From positions 28,691,744-28,755,743 of the forward strand of contig OX637393.1 in the NCBI GenBank assembly GCA_951799425.1: a stretch of DNA of 64,000 bases, written 5' to 3'. Below the pieces are notes generated by a model that saw only the letters and a program-made list of their open reading frames with translations, ran no database searches and was not told where the DNA came from. The first letter of the stretch is position 1. Each line of letters opens with the position of its first letter. The stretch is from Ilex aquifolium (Eukaryota > Streptophyta > Magnoliopsida > Aquifoliales > Aquifoliaceae). The position numbers and the translations under genes are program-made. Positions 21,154 through 31,925 of the stretch are shown piece by piece.

Positions 21154-21325
21154 AGCGATGCTATATATCCCAAATTTGTATCCCAAATGTGCATCTCAAA
21201 TCAATAAGGATGGTTGGATCAGTGGTTTCCAATTAAAAAAGTTGATGGAACTTACTGATCTAATGGTTCTCATTGATTTGGGATGCACATTTGAGATATA
21301 AATTTGGGATATATAGTATTGCTCT
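21154..21325. mobile_element. Palindromic MITE, copy 1 (TSD ATGAATAAG)
   Basis: The 172-bp element is nearly a perfect foldback: AGCGATGCTATATATCCCAA with AATCAAT on the left and ATTGATTTGGGATGCACATT with GGGATATATAGTATTGCTCT on the right. The 9-mer ATGAATAAG occurs at 21145-21153 and 21326-21334, giving a perfect duplication. Confidence 0.88.
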
Positions 21326-21334
21326 ATGAATAAG

Positions 21335-21490
21335 AGCAATGCTATATATCCTAAATTTGTTTCTCAAATGTGTATCTCAAATCAATAAGAATGATTGGAT
21401 CAGTGAGTTCCAATTAAAAAAGTTGATGAGACTCACTGATCTAATGGTTCTCGTAGATTTGGGATGTACATTTGACATATATAGCATATC
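21335..21490. mobile_element. Palindromic MITE, copy 2, abutting copy 1
   Basis: This starts AGCAATGCTATATATCCTAA immediately after the shared 9-mer and follows copy 1 through its centre. Its right arm is shortened (ACATTTGACATATATAGCAT). The two elements lie head to tail with one 9-mer between them, which suggests either tandem insertion at the same site or local duplication. Confidence 0.8.
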
Positions 21491-21753
21491 ATCTTTTAAT
21501 TTTAGAAAGCATTATCCATCCAAAACAAGGGGTACCAAAACCAAAACCAGATTCTTGCCCACCGAAAAGAAATTAAAACAATGGGCCACTTAGGATCCTT
21601 CCAAAACAAACAAGTTATAATCCTATAACATTCAGCCACCTCCTTATTCATACCAAAGAAAAAGACAGGCAAGTAATTAAACAAGTGTTGAAAAGTGCAA
21701 AAGGAAGCAAGTTTTCAGTAGCTCCAGAGAGAAGCTGAGACAAAACAGAGCAC

Positions 21754-22883
21754 TTAGGAGGTAGTGGGGGTGGGTTTCTGAATGACAAAGGACATGCACT
21801 GACCCTGTTTTATGTTGTCAAATGCCAAGCAGCGAATATAAGCATTTGGGTATGCTTTTTTGCACTCCTGGATTTCATTGAGGACTTGAGAGGAGTCACT
21901 GCAACCAAACATGGGGAGCTTCCACAGTGTCCAGTATCTCCCATCATAGTACCCTGGCATCATACTGTTTTCCCTGTACACGTGTCCCACCTTTCATAGA
22001 AAACCAAAAGGTAAGACCAGAGTATCAAAGATAGCACAAACTAACTCAACAGGTAAACAATAACATTTAGACAAGAACTGTATGGGATCAAAATCTGTAA
22101 TGCATTGTAGTGGATCAAACCCAAGAGCAAACACTCCTGAAACTGAGGTTCAAGATGGATCAGGTGAGATGAAGATGTCAAGTGCATGTACTTTGTCCCA
22201 CATCAGCTTGTCGAAAGATGTGTGAAGTTCTTGTAAGATTTGGACCTTTATTCTATAATACATTTTAGAGGGTGTTGGTCTAGCTCAAACGGACAATATT
22301 ACACAATGTGGGTGTGGAATGTTAATATGAGAAGATAGGCTAAACCAGGGCTATTTTGTCAAGACAAGCTACCAATAATGATCTGTTAGATTCCTAGGAT
22401 GCAAAAAACATATTAAGCCCCACAGATTCTTCATGAGTTGATTAAACTATGACTAAGAAAAAAAATCACCATTAATTACTAAGATATGATTGTTTTTACG
22501 GTTCTGAACATACCGTGTCGAATTCAAGGCAGGGGATCCAACCCTTCTTCATCATGTAATCAACCTCCTTTGCAATTGAATCCTCTGAAAGAGGTGGAAG
22601 GTAGGAGAGAGTCTCAAACTTCTTGTTATTGATTGGATTCCAAGTCTGTTAAACAAACATGTGCATAAACACACACCAGCATAAGAAAACAAAAGAAGTG
22701 AGCAGTTTATACAAATCATCACTTGTACCACATTACCTTCATGCAGTGAGTTCTCGAACCATTTGTAGTGGTCTTCCGGCTCCATGAAACCGAGTCTTTT
22801 ACAGGAAATAGGTTGGAGGAGTCGGGTTTCAAGCCAACATAGCTGGATCCAGCAAGCGGAGCTGAGAAAATTGAGGCAGACAT
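21754..22883 (-). CDS. RBCS: Rubisco small subunit, chloroplastic, probable T-type isoform (3 exons)
   Basis: Exons are 22883-22737, 22645-22514 and 21990-21754 (49 + 44 + 78 codons, 171 residues), joined by GT-AG introns of 91 and 523 bp at the two usual rbcS positions, after mature residue 2 and before the VGHVYRE segment. Residues 1-47 are a Ser/Thr-rich chloroplast transit peptide ([20 protein letters not shown]). The mature part starts at [20 protein letters not shown]. It includes the hallmark [18 protein letters not shown]. It forms the L8S8 Rubisco holoenzyme in the stroma. Leaf-type proteins usually have IRIIGFDN.RQVQCISFIA near the end; this one has [24 protein letters not shown] and [10 protein letters not shown] recall these as traits of the T-type subunits expressed in trichomes and other non-leaf tissue. 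The T-type assignment is inference; the rbcS identity is firm. Confidence 0.95.
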
Positions 22884-24185
22884 TTTATCAAGTTGGTGTT
22901 AAGAGCAAGATCAGGGAAAATATAGAATAGCACAGAAAATTTTTCTACGAGTGTTCAACAGTTTGGTTATAAAAGATACTGGAAATGGTTAGAAAAAAGG
23001 ACAAAAGGGGTCAGCATGGGTGATGAGGTGTGATTTGTTAGGGGTTAAAAGAGGGGGTAGGGCTATTGAGGATACGGGGGGTACAAGGTGGTGGAGAGTT
23101 TTGTTAGGCATTTTGCCTTTGGTTTCATCACATCTCCTGCTTTTTGAATTTTTCTGTGGTCGCCGTCCACCTGGCACCCGGAGAATGGTTGTGGACCCCC
23201 CGATGAATGGTGCCATTCTACATCACTGCAACCGTTTGGAAGAAATAGAAGAGATTGATGATTCAATCTCTTTGGCTTTTCTGTGTGTTTGGAGAGAAAG
23301 ACCCTTTAAATATAGGCTGAATGTAAATGTGAGGTTCATTTGATCCATGCATCTGTTTACTTGAGTGGACAAAAAGGGTATCGTCCATAAGGCACTTGGG
23401 TACTCCAACTATCCCCTGATCAAAATTTCTCTTGGAAATTCACAGTCATCCAAATTAAAATGATCTAAATGATTGAAACAATATTACTATTTGGTTGAGC
23501 CCTGGACTAGGCTAGCAGGTTATATAGAAGTGAATTAAGTTCACCAATGAAAACCCGCACGGGTAGCCAAACTTTTATGAGTAAACTTGGGTGTCACTCT
23601 GATTAAACCGATATCTGTGCATAGTGCGTGATTCAAGCATCCGAAGAGGTGGTTCCAATGCGACCCTGCCATGTAGAGTCTCCCATTACCACAAAAAAAT
23701 GGGGGTGGGGGTTGCACCCATGAGTATAATATCAAGCCACTTATACCATAGACTGATATATGGCATGAGGACACCATCTCCTTGTCAAGTTGAAAATATA
23801 TCTCTTGAGCATGAGACTTCTCAGTTACCACTAAGTAGCTCTGCTTCATCACTGCAACCGCCAAGATAAACACAATAAATGACACTTTCAACCACTTTAG
23901 CTTCACAATGTTTTAGGAGGAAACCCTTGTACATTTCCTTGATGCGGATGTGGCTATGGGTGTCAATTAAACTTCTGCTTACCAGAAAGCATCTGTCTTT
24001 GTGTGGCCGTGGACGAAGTCCATTTGATCGATATAAAATGACGAAAAGGACAACCATGTCTGGTTTGGGGCTCCTATGTACTCATGACCAAAGCTGTGTT
24101 AGGAAAGATAGGATTAATAACATTGTTTAGTTCAGCTCTGAGATAGAAGGTGATGTCGAAAATACGTTTGGTTATGATGAGAATC
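22884..24185. other. Upstream region of rbcS and spacer to the PPR gene
   Basis: On the minus strand an AT-rich TATA-like stretch (TTTTATAACC) lies about 85 bp before the rbcS ATG, near 22967-22976, but I could not identify convincing I-box or G-box elements. The frames 23020-23343, 23541-23906 and others match nothing known. The block 23520-24130 looks like non-genic DNA with scattered stops in all frames. Confidence 0.35.
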
Positions 24186-25769
24186 TCAGATCATAACTGA
24201 TCCACGGGATGAAGACATCAAATCCACATTGAATAGATATAAAAGGTTGTAGATATCTCTTGATTGAGAATGCGATTTATCATCAACTATAAATCTGTGC
24301 ACAATCCCGTCGATCTCAATGAAACTCCAAGCAGGGACTCTAACAATTTTCTTCTCTCTCATAATTTTCCTTAATCTCATCACACTCTCCCAGCTGCCCA
24401 TGGTGGCATATAAGTTGGCCAGCAAAACATACCTTCCACTATGTTCAGGCTCCAATTGGATCAGATGCTTCCCTGCTTTCCTCCCCAGCTCAATGTGGCC
24501 ATGTATCAGACAACCATTTAGAAAGGAGCCCCATAAGGCTCCATCTGGTTTCATGGGCATAGTATTGATCAATATCTCTGCCTCTTTCATTCGTCCTGCT
24601 CGGGCTAAGAGATCAACCATACATCCGTAGTGCTCAATCACTGGTGATATACCATAGACTTTACTCATACGTCCAAACAATCGCCATCCTTCATTCGCTA
24701 GAATTTCATGATTACAAGCAGCAAGAATTGCAACAAAAGTTACAGCATTTGGTTTTGGTCCTGTCTGCTCCATCTCTTCGAAAAGCTCCAAAGCCACCTC
24801 ATTGTTACCATTTATGGCTAAACCAAAGATCATAGCACTCCACGTAGTGACATCTTTACGAGTCATCTTCCTAAATATTTCTTCTGCTGTTTTTATGCTC
24901 CCACATTTACCATAAAAATCTATCAATGCAGTCCCAAGCTCAAGTTCGTAGTCAAAACAGTTGTTATCCAAATAAGTATGAATCCATTTTCCTTCTTCAA
25001 ATGCACCCACCGCCGCGCAAGCACTAAGAACACTCAGCAAGAGAGATCTACTAAGCTTCACATTAGCACAATTCTTCAATTTGCAAAACAACTCAATTGC
25101 CTCATTGAAACACTCATTGCTAACATACCCAGAAACCATTGCACTACAAGAAACATCATTTTTCTCGGACATTGCATCAAACACTTCCCTTGCCTCATCA
25201 ACAAGCCCATTACCACAATACCCAGTAACGAGACTGGTCCAACAAACCACATTTTTGTATGAGCATTCCTCAAAAACATCAAAAGCCAAATCCATTGCAT
25301 CAAACTTAGAGTACATAAATATAAGAGAACTAATAACATAAACATCAGAGCCATGCCCATTCTTCTTTATCTGACCATGAACTTGACATAATGAAGCTAC
25401 ACAAGCACATGCTCTTGCTAAAATTGGGAAAGTACGAGCATTTGGTTCTACGTTTTCTCTTCGCATTTGGGCAAAAACCGAGAGACCAATTTCAGGTTTT
25501 GAGGTTTTTGAATAACCCATTATCATGGAATTGAAATCAAAGATGGTGGGTATCGAAATTTGGTTGAAAACTGTTTGTGCATAGTCTATGTCACCAGTTT
25601 CATCAACGGCACAGAAGGCTAAGAGTTTGCTGGCGATGTAGGTGAAACGAGCGAGGCCAACTGTGGTGAGCTGTGCGTGAATTTGTTTCAGCTCGTTCAT
25701 GGAACAGCATGTTTGCAGCAGGCGAAGAAATGGGAGATTTGAGAAAGATTTCGATAAGGTCCTGCTCAT
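24186..25769 (-). CDS. Pentatricopeptide repeat protein, PLS class with E/E+ domain
   Basis: An intronless frame of 527 residues, usual for plant PPR genes. The start MSRTLSKSFSNLPFLRLLQT is followed by the standard CSMNELKQIHAQL opening. Degenerate PLS repeats then run from about residue 50 to 430: FDFNSMIMGYSK, ISSLIFMYSKF, VCWTSLVTGYCGNGLVDEAR, SAMVSGYVSNECFNEAIELF, LGTALIDFYGKCG, TTWSAMIFGLAINGNNEVAL, EHYGCMVDLLARAGRMKEAE. From about 439 the E domain (LEPEHSGRYVLLANLYATMG) and E+ segment (VPAWSFIEIDGIVHRFIVDD) are present; there is no DYW domain. Such proteins bind organellar RNA, usually for C-to-U editing, recruiting a DYW deaminase in trans. The basic Ser/Leu-rich N-terminus suggests a mitochondrial or plastid presequence. 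The exact RNA target cannot be told by eye. The first ATG (25769) fits the expected start. Confidence 0.95.
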   Translation of the reverse strand: MSRTLSKSFSNLPFLRLLQTCCSMNELKQIHAQLTTVGLARFTYIASKLLAFCAVDETGDIDYAQTVFNQISIPTIFDFNSMIMGYSKTSKPEIGLSVFAQMRRENVEPNARTFPILARACACVASLCQVHGQIKKNGHGSDVYVISSLIFMYSKFDAMDLAFDVFEECSYKNVVCWTSLVTGYCGNGLVDEAREVFDAMSEKNDVSCSAMVSGYVSNECFNEAIELFCKLKNCANVKLSRSLLLSVLSACAAVGAFEEGKWIHTYLDNNCFDYELELGTALIDFYGKCGSIKTAEEIFRKMTRKDVTTWSAMIFGLAINGNNEVALELFEEMEQTGPKPNAVTFVAILAACNHEILANEGWRLFGRMSKVYGISPVIEHYGCMVDLLARAGRMKEAEILINTMPMKPDGALWGSFLNGCLIHGHIELGRKAGKHLIQLEPEHSGRYVLLANLYATMGSWESVMRLRKIMREKKIVRVPAWSFIEIDGIVHRFIVDDKSHSQSRDIYNLLYLFNVDLMSSSRGSVMI

Positions 25770-26030
25770 ATGTAGAACAACTTTGCTTTATATGTATGCA
25801 CAGAGACGAAGGGATTTTTGAGGATCAAAGTGCGGCTGCACTATGATTATGAAAGGATTTCGATCCTCTCTATTGCAAATCTTGTCATTTTTTCTGTCAG
25901 AGTTGAATTCATCGGATATCAGTCCCGTCAGTAGATTCCACTTAAAACCGCTAGTTTGCTTAGTGAAAGGTAAATTACAATGAACGCCGCCGTTTCTGAC
26001 ATTTTCACTACGCTTTCATGTTTAAAAAAA
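25770..26030. other. 5' flank of the PPR gene
   Basis: On the minus strand, a TATATAAAG-like box occurs about 20 bp before the start codon, too close to be the usual TATA element. The rest is ordinary intergenic DNA ending in the 9-bp target duplication of the MITE at 26031. Confidence 0.3.
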
Positions 26031-26580
26031 GGGTTAATTGTACCGGAGGTCCCCAAAGTATGAGGTCTGTCTCATTTTGGTCTCTAATGTTTCAATTGCA
26101 TCATTTTAGTCCCTGAAGTATTGAATATGTTTCTATATGGTCCTTCAAGCAGACAACAGCCAGATTTCTAACGATTTTTTATCACAAACTTGTCACGTAA
26201 TAGTTAAATATGGACAAAAAATAATTTTTATAGCTCTTAAACAAAATTTGGGTAGCTCTTGACCAAAAAATGTGTAATATGGGTAGCTTTTGACCAAAAT
26301 TTAGATAACTCATGATCAAAACTGTGTAATTCAGGTAGGTATTTAACCAAAATTTGAGTAAAAATTTGGTCAAGAGTTATCCAGATTATTTTTTTGTCCA
26401 TATTTAAGTATTATTTGACAAGTTTATGATAAAAAATCGTTAGCAATCTGGACACTGTCTGCTTGGGGTACCGTATAGAAACATATTCAATACTTCAGGG
26501 ACCAAAATGATGCAATTGAAACATTGAGGACCAAAATGAGACAAATTCCATACTTTAAGGACCTCTAATGCAATTAACCC
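26031..26580. mobile_element. Foldback MITE, Mutator-type (9-bp TSD TTAAAAAAA)
   Basis: The left end GGGTTAATTGTACCGGAGGT and right end ACCTCTAATGCAATTAACCC begin long inverted arms: left CTCATTTTGGTC, CAATTGCATCATTTTAGTCC, TTGAATATGTTTCTA, TTATCACAAACTTGTCA, each returning as its complement on the right. The duplication TTAAAAAAA at 26022-26030 and 26581-26589 is perfect. The sense of the arms (ATTTTGGTC...TTTAGTCCCT) is the frequent foldback repeat of plant genomes. It is 550 bp without coding potential. Confidence 0.93.
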
Positions 26581-26589
26581 TTAAAAAAA

Positions 26590-27283
26590 TTATACTTAGA
26601 CCCAAGTATTGTCCTCCAATCGGTGTTTAAATAATATTTGAAGTTACCATTTTACCCTCCTTTACATATCTGTCTTTGAGGTACACAACAAATTTTTTTT
26701 TTTTTTCAACTGTAATGAATGTTTGAGTCAACTTATGCATATTTCGATTAATTCTTTTTTCAATTCGGTCAAAAACAGTCAATCTACAACAATCGTTTTT
26801 GTCACTTTATTTTTTTTTGGTTAAGAAAGAGATGAGGACAAGGAAGAGTACCCAGCGCCCAATCGTTTTTGTCACTCCCTCTACTTGAGTTGAAACAAAA
26901 TGAATAAATTATATTCATATTTTTTTTCAATTAGGTTGGGGTAAACTGGGTATAATTCATGCTTCAAATTTTGTTTGATGACTTCATTGTTGTCAGGCTT
27001 GTCCGTTGACTGTCTAGTAGGTGAGGGGTGAATGAAGTTGTGAGAAAGGAAAAAAATTACAACTCAAATAGAAATTAAAAATTAGAATTTAAATGTATAT
27101 TATTCCTCATATAAGTGTGAAAAAATTGTCCATCCTAAGGAGTTTAGTGTAATTTTATTTAGAAAAAAAAAAGTCAAAAATAATTAAGGGTGTCATTGTA
27201 ATTTACCCTTAATACATTTATTAAGGGGCTTTCAAGCCCATTGGAGCCACTGGGGCTCGACGGAAAGTACTTACCTCTCTAAA
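26590..27283. other. Intergenic AT-rich DNA
   Basis: Poly-T/A runs and a CCCAATCGTTTTTGTCACT word repeated near 26791 and 26859. No genes or element ends found. Confidence 0.4.
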
Positions 27284-28768
27284 GGAACAAGATAACCTAT
27301 GGGGGCTGAGTTTACCTCTCATTTAAATAATTGCTACAATAAAATTAGTCTATGAAGCTATGCTGAAATAAGAAAAGACGAATGTGTTTTACCATTGATG
27401 ACCACAACGGATAAATGATTGAACTTTACTTAATTTAACAAAATTTGAACTGCAAAACAGGAATTTATTATGATCAAATATCGCTTTTTTGAAACTTATT
27501 TACTCAAATACCATGTTTTTAAATTTATTTATCAAATTATTTTTTTTTTTTCAAAAAAAAAAAAAAGTGTTGATTTTAATGTAGAAGCATCTTTTGAAAA
27601 CACTTTTTTAGAGGTTTTTCATTGAAAAAAACACACTTTTGAATTGAAAAGCATGTTTTACAAAAACATTTTTTTTTAACAATAATAGTTTAGTGAATAA
27701 ATCGTTTTGCTTTTAGTTATGCTAATTCTTTTTCATCTCTTTTCCAAGGCTTGAGATGATTATGAGAGTTTAAAGCTTTGTATTTGTATTAAGCAAGAGT
27801 TATACTCTTTTTAAACTAGCATTCCAAATTTTTTTTATAGTGAAAGATCAATTTGAATTGTCTATAATGTAGATTGATTAAGTCGAACAATTGAAATGTC
27901 AATATCGTGTAATTGCTTAAGCTATTTTTATTTTAATTTTTTGTTGTTCTTACTAGAATAATTACTTGTACCAACGGGCCTTTGGTCCAATGATATTTCT
28001 TAACTTGTGATAGTTATCTCCAGAGGAACAAGATAATCTATGGGGGCTGAGTTTACCTCTCATTCAAATAATTGCTACATTAAAATTAGTCTACAGAACT
28101 GTACTGAAATAAGAAAAGACGAATGTGTTTTACCATTGATGACCATAACGGATAAATGATTGAACTTTACTTAATTTAACAAAATTTGAACTGCAAAACA
28201 GGAATTTATTATGATCAAATATCGCTTTTTTGAAACTTATTTACTTAAATACCATGTTTTTAAATTTATTTATCAAATTATTGTTGTTTTTAAAAAAAAA
28301 AAAAAAACGTGTTGATTTTGATGTAGAAGCATCTTTTGAAAACACTTTTTTTTAGAGGTTTTTCATTGAAAAAAACACACTTTTGAATTGAAAAGCATGT
28401 TTTACAAAAACATTTTTTTAAAACAATAATAGTAGTTTAGTAAATAAATCGTTTTGCTTTTAGTTATGCTAATTCTTTTTTATCTCTTTTTCAAGGCTTG
28501 AGATGATTATGAGAGTTTAAAGCTTTGTATTTGTATTAAGCAAGAGTAATACTCTTTTTAAACTAGCATTCAAATTTTTTTTTTTTTTTTTTATAGTGAA
28601 AGATCAATTTGAATTGTCTATAACGTAGGCTGATTAAGTTTGAAATGTCAATATCATGTAATTGCTTAAGCTATTTTTATTTTTATTTTTTGTTGTTCTT
28701 ACTAGAATAATTAATTGCACCAACGAACCTTTGGTTTAATGATATTTCTTACCTTGTGAAAATTTTCT
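27284..28768. repeat. Tandem duplication of about 741 bp (two copies)
   Basis: Copy 1 (27284-28024) and copy 2 (28025-28768) align almost along their full length: GGAACAAGATAA.CTATGGGGG, GAATGTGTTTTACCATTGATGACC, AACTGCAAAACAGGAATTTATTATGATC, GATGTAGAAGCATCTTTTGAAAACAC, TTGAGATGATTATGAGAGTTTAAAGC. Differences are mainly in poly-A/T run lengths (near 27540, 28290, 28570) and point changes. There is no coding frame. Near the end of each copy a CTTTGG(T/C).(C/T)AATGATATTTC word resembles a SINE A box. Confidence 0.93.
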
Positions 28769-28805
28769 CTTATTGAGGTCAATAGTTCAAGTACCTTTTC
28801 ATCTT
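28722..28805 (+). repeat. Possible tRNA-derived SINE head
   Basis: TTTGGTTTAATGATATTTCT followed 45 bp later by AATAGTTCAAGTACC looks like degenerate polymerase III A and B boxes in SINE spacing. Weak evidence, no tail seen. Confidence 0.25.
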
Positions 28806-30632
28806 CCCCTCCTCCTCCCAAAAAAACAATTATTTGGGTTTTAAGAAATGATATTGGAAGCTATAAGTTTTGTGGGGAGGATTGGAGTCACGAATCGCAG
28901 CTATAAAAATGACGGAATTCTTGCAAGTTCTTTTTTTTAATACATATGAGAAAAAAAAGAAGCAAAAACAGTTGGACTATTAGTGCATAAAAAGGTCTTT
29001 CTAATTTCTAGGGTTCAAAGGGTTTAGAAAGCTTAGAACATGGTAATGATCAGTAGTAGATTTTAGAAACAAAATGTCCCTATGATTCTTGATCAACGGT
29101 TATTATTATTATTATTATTAACATGTGTAAACTTTTATTATTTTTATTACTTCTTTAATTAATAGTTGCAAATCATCCAAATCAAAATCAATAACAGAAG
29201 ATGAATTTCAGTAAACCAAATCAGTAGCCTTATCCTTCAAAAGGAGGAATAATGCTTGCATCTTAACTTTCGGTTTTACTCATCATGGGTCTTTATCAGG
29301 AAGCTCTTACAGCTATGTAGTGATTAGGCTTGCAAAACTACTCGTCTTGGCAAGAGTAAGGTTACTACATCTGTGACTCTCGAACCTCACTGAAATAGCC
29401 CTCTGTACGAGGAGTAAGTCTGTAAACATTTGACGCTTCTCAAACACCATAGTGACAAAAATTTCGTATACTAAATTGCCAAGTATTTGACGGCACAATA
29501 ATTTGTGGGGGTGTAAGGCATGACCCTGAATTGAAAAGGAATCGAGTCCTTGGAGGCCGAGATGCAAGAGACATTACTCTTACCTACCTCTTCTCTCAGA
29601 GAACATCCAACTATTTGAAGGATTTTCTCAAAACTTCCTTAAAATGGAGGCTAGTAATTGCCCAAACCCCATTTAACATATCAAATTGTGATGAAATTAC
29701 ATAGACCTACTGGTAGACTATCCCTGCAGGGTCATGGGCACCAAAGATCCACAAAACAAGCTCTTCCCTAATAGGCACCACTTCACCATTATCTCATGCA
29801 TGCAGAACAGGCCTTTTAGGATAGTAATATTCACAAGAGTTCCCAAACCGCCTTTGGAGTGTAAATGATCAGATACTACATTTCCCCAATAGGCACCACT
29901 TCACCCCTAAGATGTGGAGTACCTTCTAGGGCATAACCATAGCAGCCCTCACCCACTGGGGAAGCCCCTCCAAAGAGGCCTAAAAGGAGAGACCCGCAGG
30001 TGCACCCTAAAATCAACCTGTGACAGCCAAAACCCCGATCCCGCCAAACCGTCAGAACCAATTCAGCAGTCTAGGGGTATGTCATAGACAAAAAATGCCA
30101 CTAAAACAAGTATGACATATGTTTTAAAACATAGGCACAAAGTGATGCACAATGCAAATTACTCATCTTTTGATATATTTTTCCAAGCTTTCCAAGGCGA
30201 TTCAAACTAAGTCTAAAGGCCAACAGGATGCATAACCCAGAACAAAGGTAACCATAAGCTTCAAATGAAAATTCAACATGTTCTTCCTTTGTAGGATGAG
30301 CCCTGATTCCATTTCACACCAATGACTTGCACAACTCATCATTCAATTTATGTACAACTGAACGTTCATATTAGAATATAGATGATGAATGAATAGCCAA
30401 ATGGAGCATATCTGTGAATGAGGCAGGAACTATAGTATTAAGAGAACATGAGCTCTAATGCTTTCACGTCGTGAAGAGAATGAGCTAATCCTAATGATTA
30501 AATACGAATGGCGAGAGTCTAAAGAAGAATGTTAAAGCCATCTTTCGGGTGAAAGAATTACTGCTAGACAAACCTTCGCTGGGTTTGCATTTCAAATCAT
30601 TCAAGATAGAACCAGGATCCATTTTGAATCCG
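28806..30632. other. Intergenic stretch, 3' flank of the VRN5-like gene
   Basis: A (TTA)n run lies near 29101-29119. The phrase CCCTAATAGGCACCACTTCACC (29767 onward) recurs in part at 29885 (CCCAATAGGCACCACTTCACC), a 20-bp direct repeat about 118 bp apart. No coding similarity was found in the frames 29313-29567 or 29876-30061. The last few hundred bases probably include the 3' UTR and poly-A site of the gene at 30633. Confidence 0.4.
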
Positions 30633-31881
30633 TCAATGCCAAAGCTTTAGGCAAAACCCAGCTGGCACAGCAGCACATCTCTTGCTTGAAATAACTTCTG
30701 AAAAGGAATCAACAAGCTGCCCTGCAAGAGATGCTGGATCTTCAAAGAGAGTATCGACAAAGACCTTCACAACCCTCACCTCCTGTGGGGTTGCTCTCAA
30801 GCTATACCAAGTCAGAAATTTCTGCCTAAACGCCGTTTCGATATGTCCCTCACACTCCAACCACCTGATCACCTTCACGTAGTACTCAAAATCCTTGTTG
30901 ACAACTCCAACACAATCCTCATCTCGTCGCTCCCCACTTCTCTTTGATGAACTGCCCGCTTGTGGTTCCTCTTCCTTTCCAGACCCATCATCCAGATCGT
31001 TGCTTCGATTGGGTCTCCCATTTCTTAACAGCCCATCCTTGATATTCTCCAATTTGCAGGGAGTAATAGGCAAGCCAGCTTCTGAACTACCCACAAAAGG
31101 CACACATTCCATGCGAGTCTGAACAGGAGTATTTGAACCATTATCAGTGCTTGTCTCCTCGATGGTTTGGCCATTTGAAGAAAGCTTGTTCTCAAGATTT
31201 ATGGCATTAGAAATCGGCATGGAGCTAATTTTCCCCATGGTATGTTCCTCATCTAACATAGAAACCAAATCCCCCTGGCTTCTTCTATGACATGTGCCAG
31301 CTCTGTCGGTGACATCATCAGACATATTTGCAGAAACTTTTTTATCAGCATTGTTGCAATAAGCAGGATAATGGTCTTCTCTGTTCTCTTTCTCATTGCT
31401 GTTAGGCACAAGATTGTTAGTTTCATCTTCCACTGAAGAAGGATTGGAGAGGCTGCTACAGTTAGTAGTTGGACTTTGACTTCTCTCGTCTACCAAGCTC
31501 TGTGGATTCGGATTTAGGATTTCATCCCCAGAACTAGCGGTTCGAGACATAACTTCACACGTCCCCAACTCTCTTTGACCATCAAAGTAAACCACCTTGA
31601 AAAGATATTTTGTGGCCGAAGCAAGACCTGAGAGCAGAAACCTTGTACTTGGTGCTAACAATGTACAAGTTGGCTTAGCTGGATAGTCCATATCATCAGC
31701 TTTGCGATGCCATAAGGTATAACCCACGACATCTTCCAGAGATGGATCTTCAGAACCTAAAACTAAAGTAACAGATGTGCCGTAGACATCTTCAAATCTG
31801 AGGATATTTGGACCCGTCAATTTGGAATCTGCAAACATTAATATCCAAGTGCCAGGAAGTTATCAATTGCACCTAGTTGAT

Positions 31882-31925
<44 letters not shown>

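Noticed and set aside
23020..24130. ORFs between rbcS and the PPR gene
   Set aside because: Short, overlapping on both strands, no family resemblance.
27284..28768. LTR pair or CRISPR-like array
   Set aside because: The copies are directly adjacent with no interior, no TG/CA ends and no spacers; a plain tandem duplication explains it.
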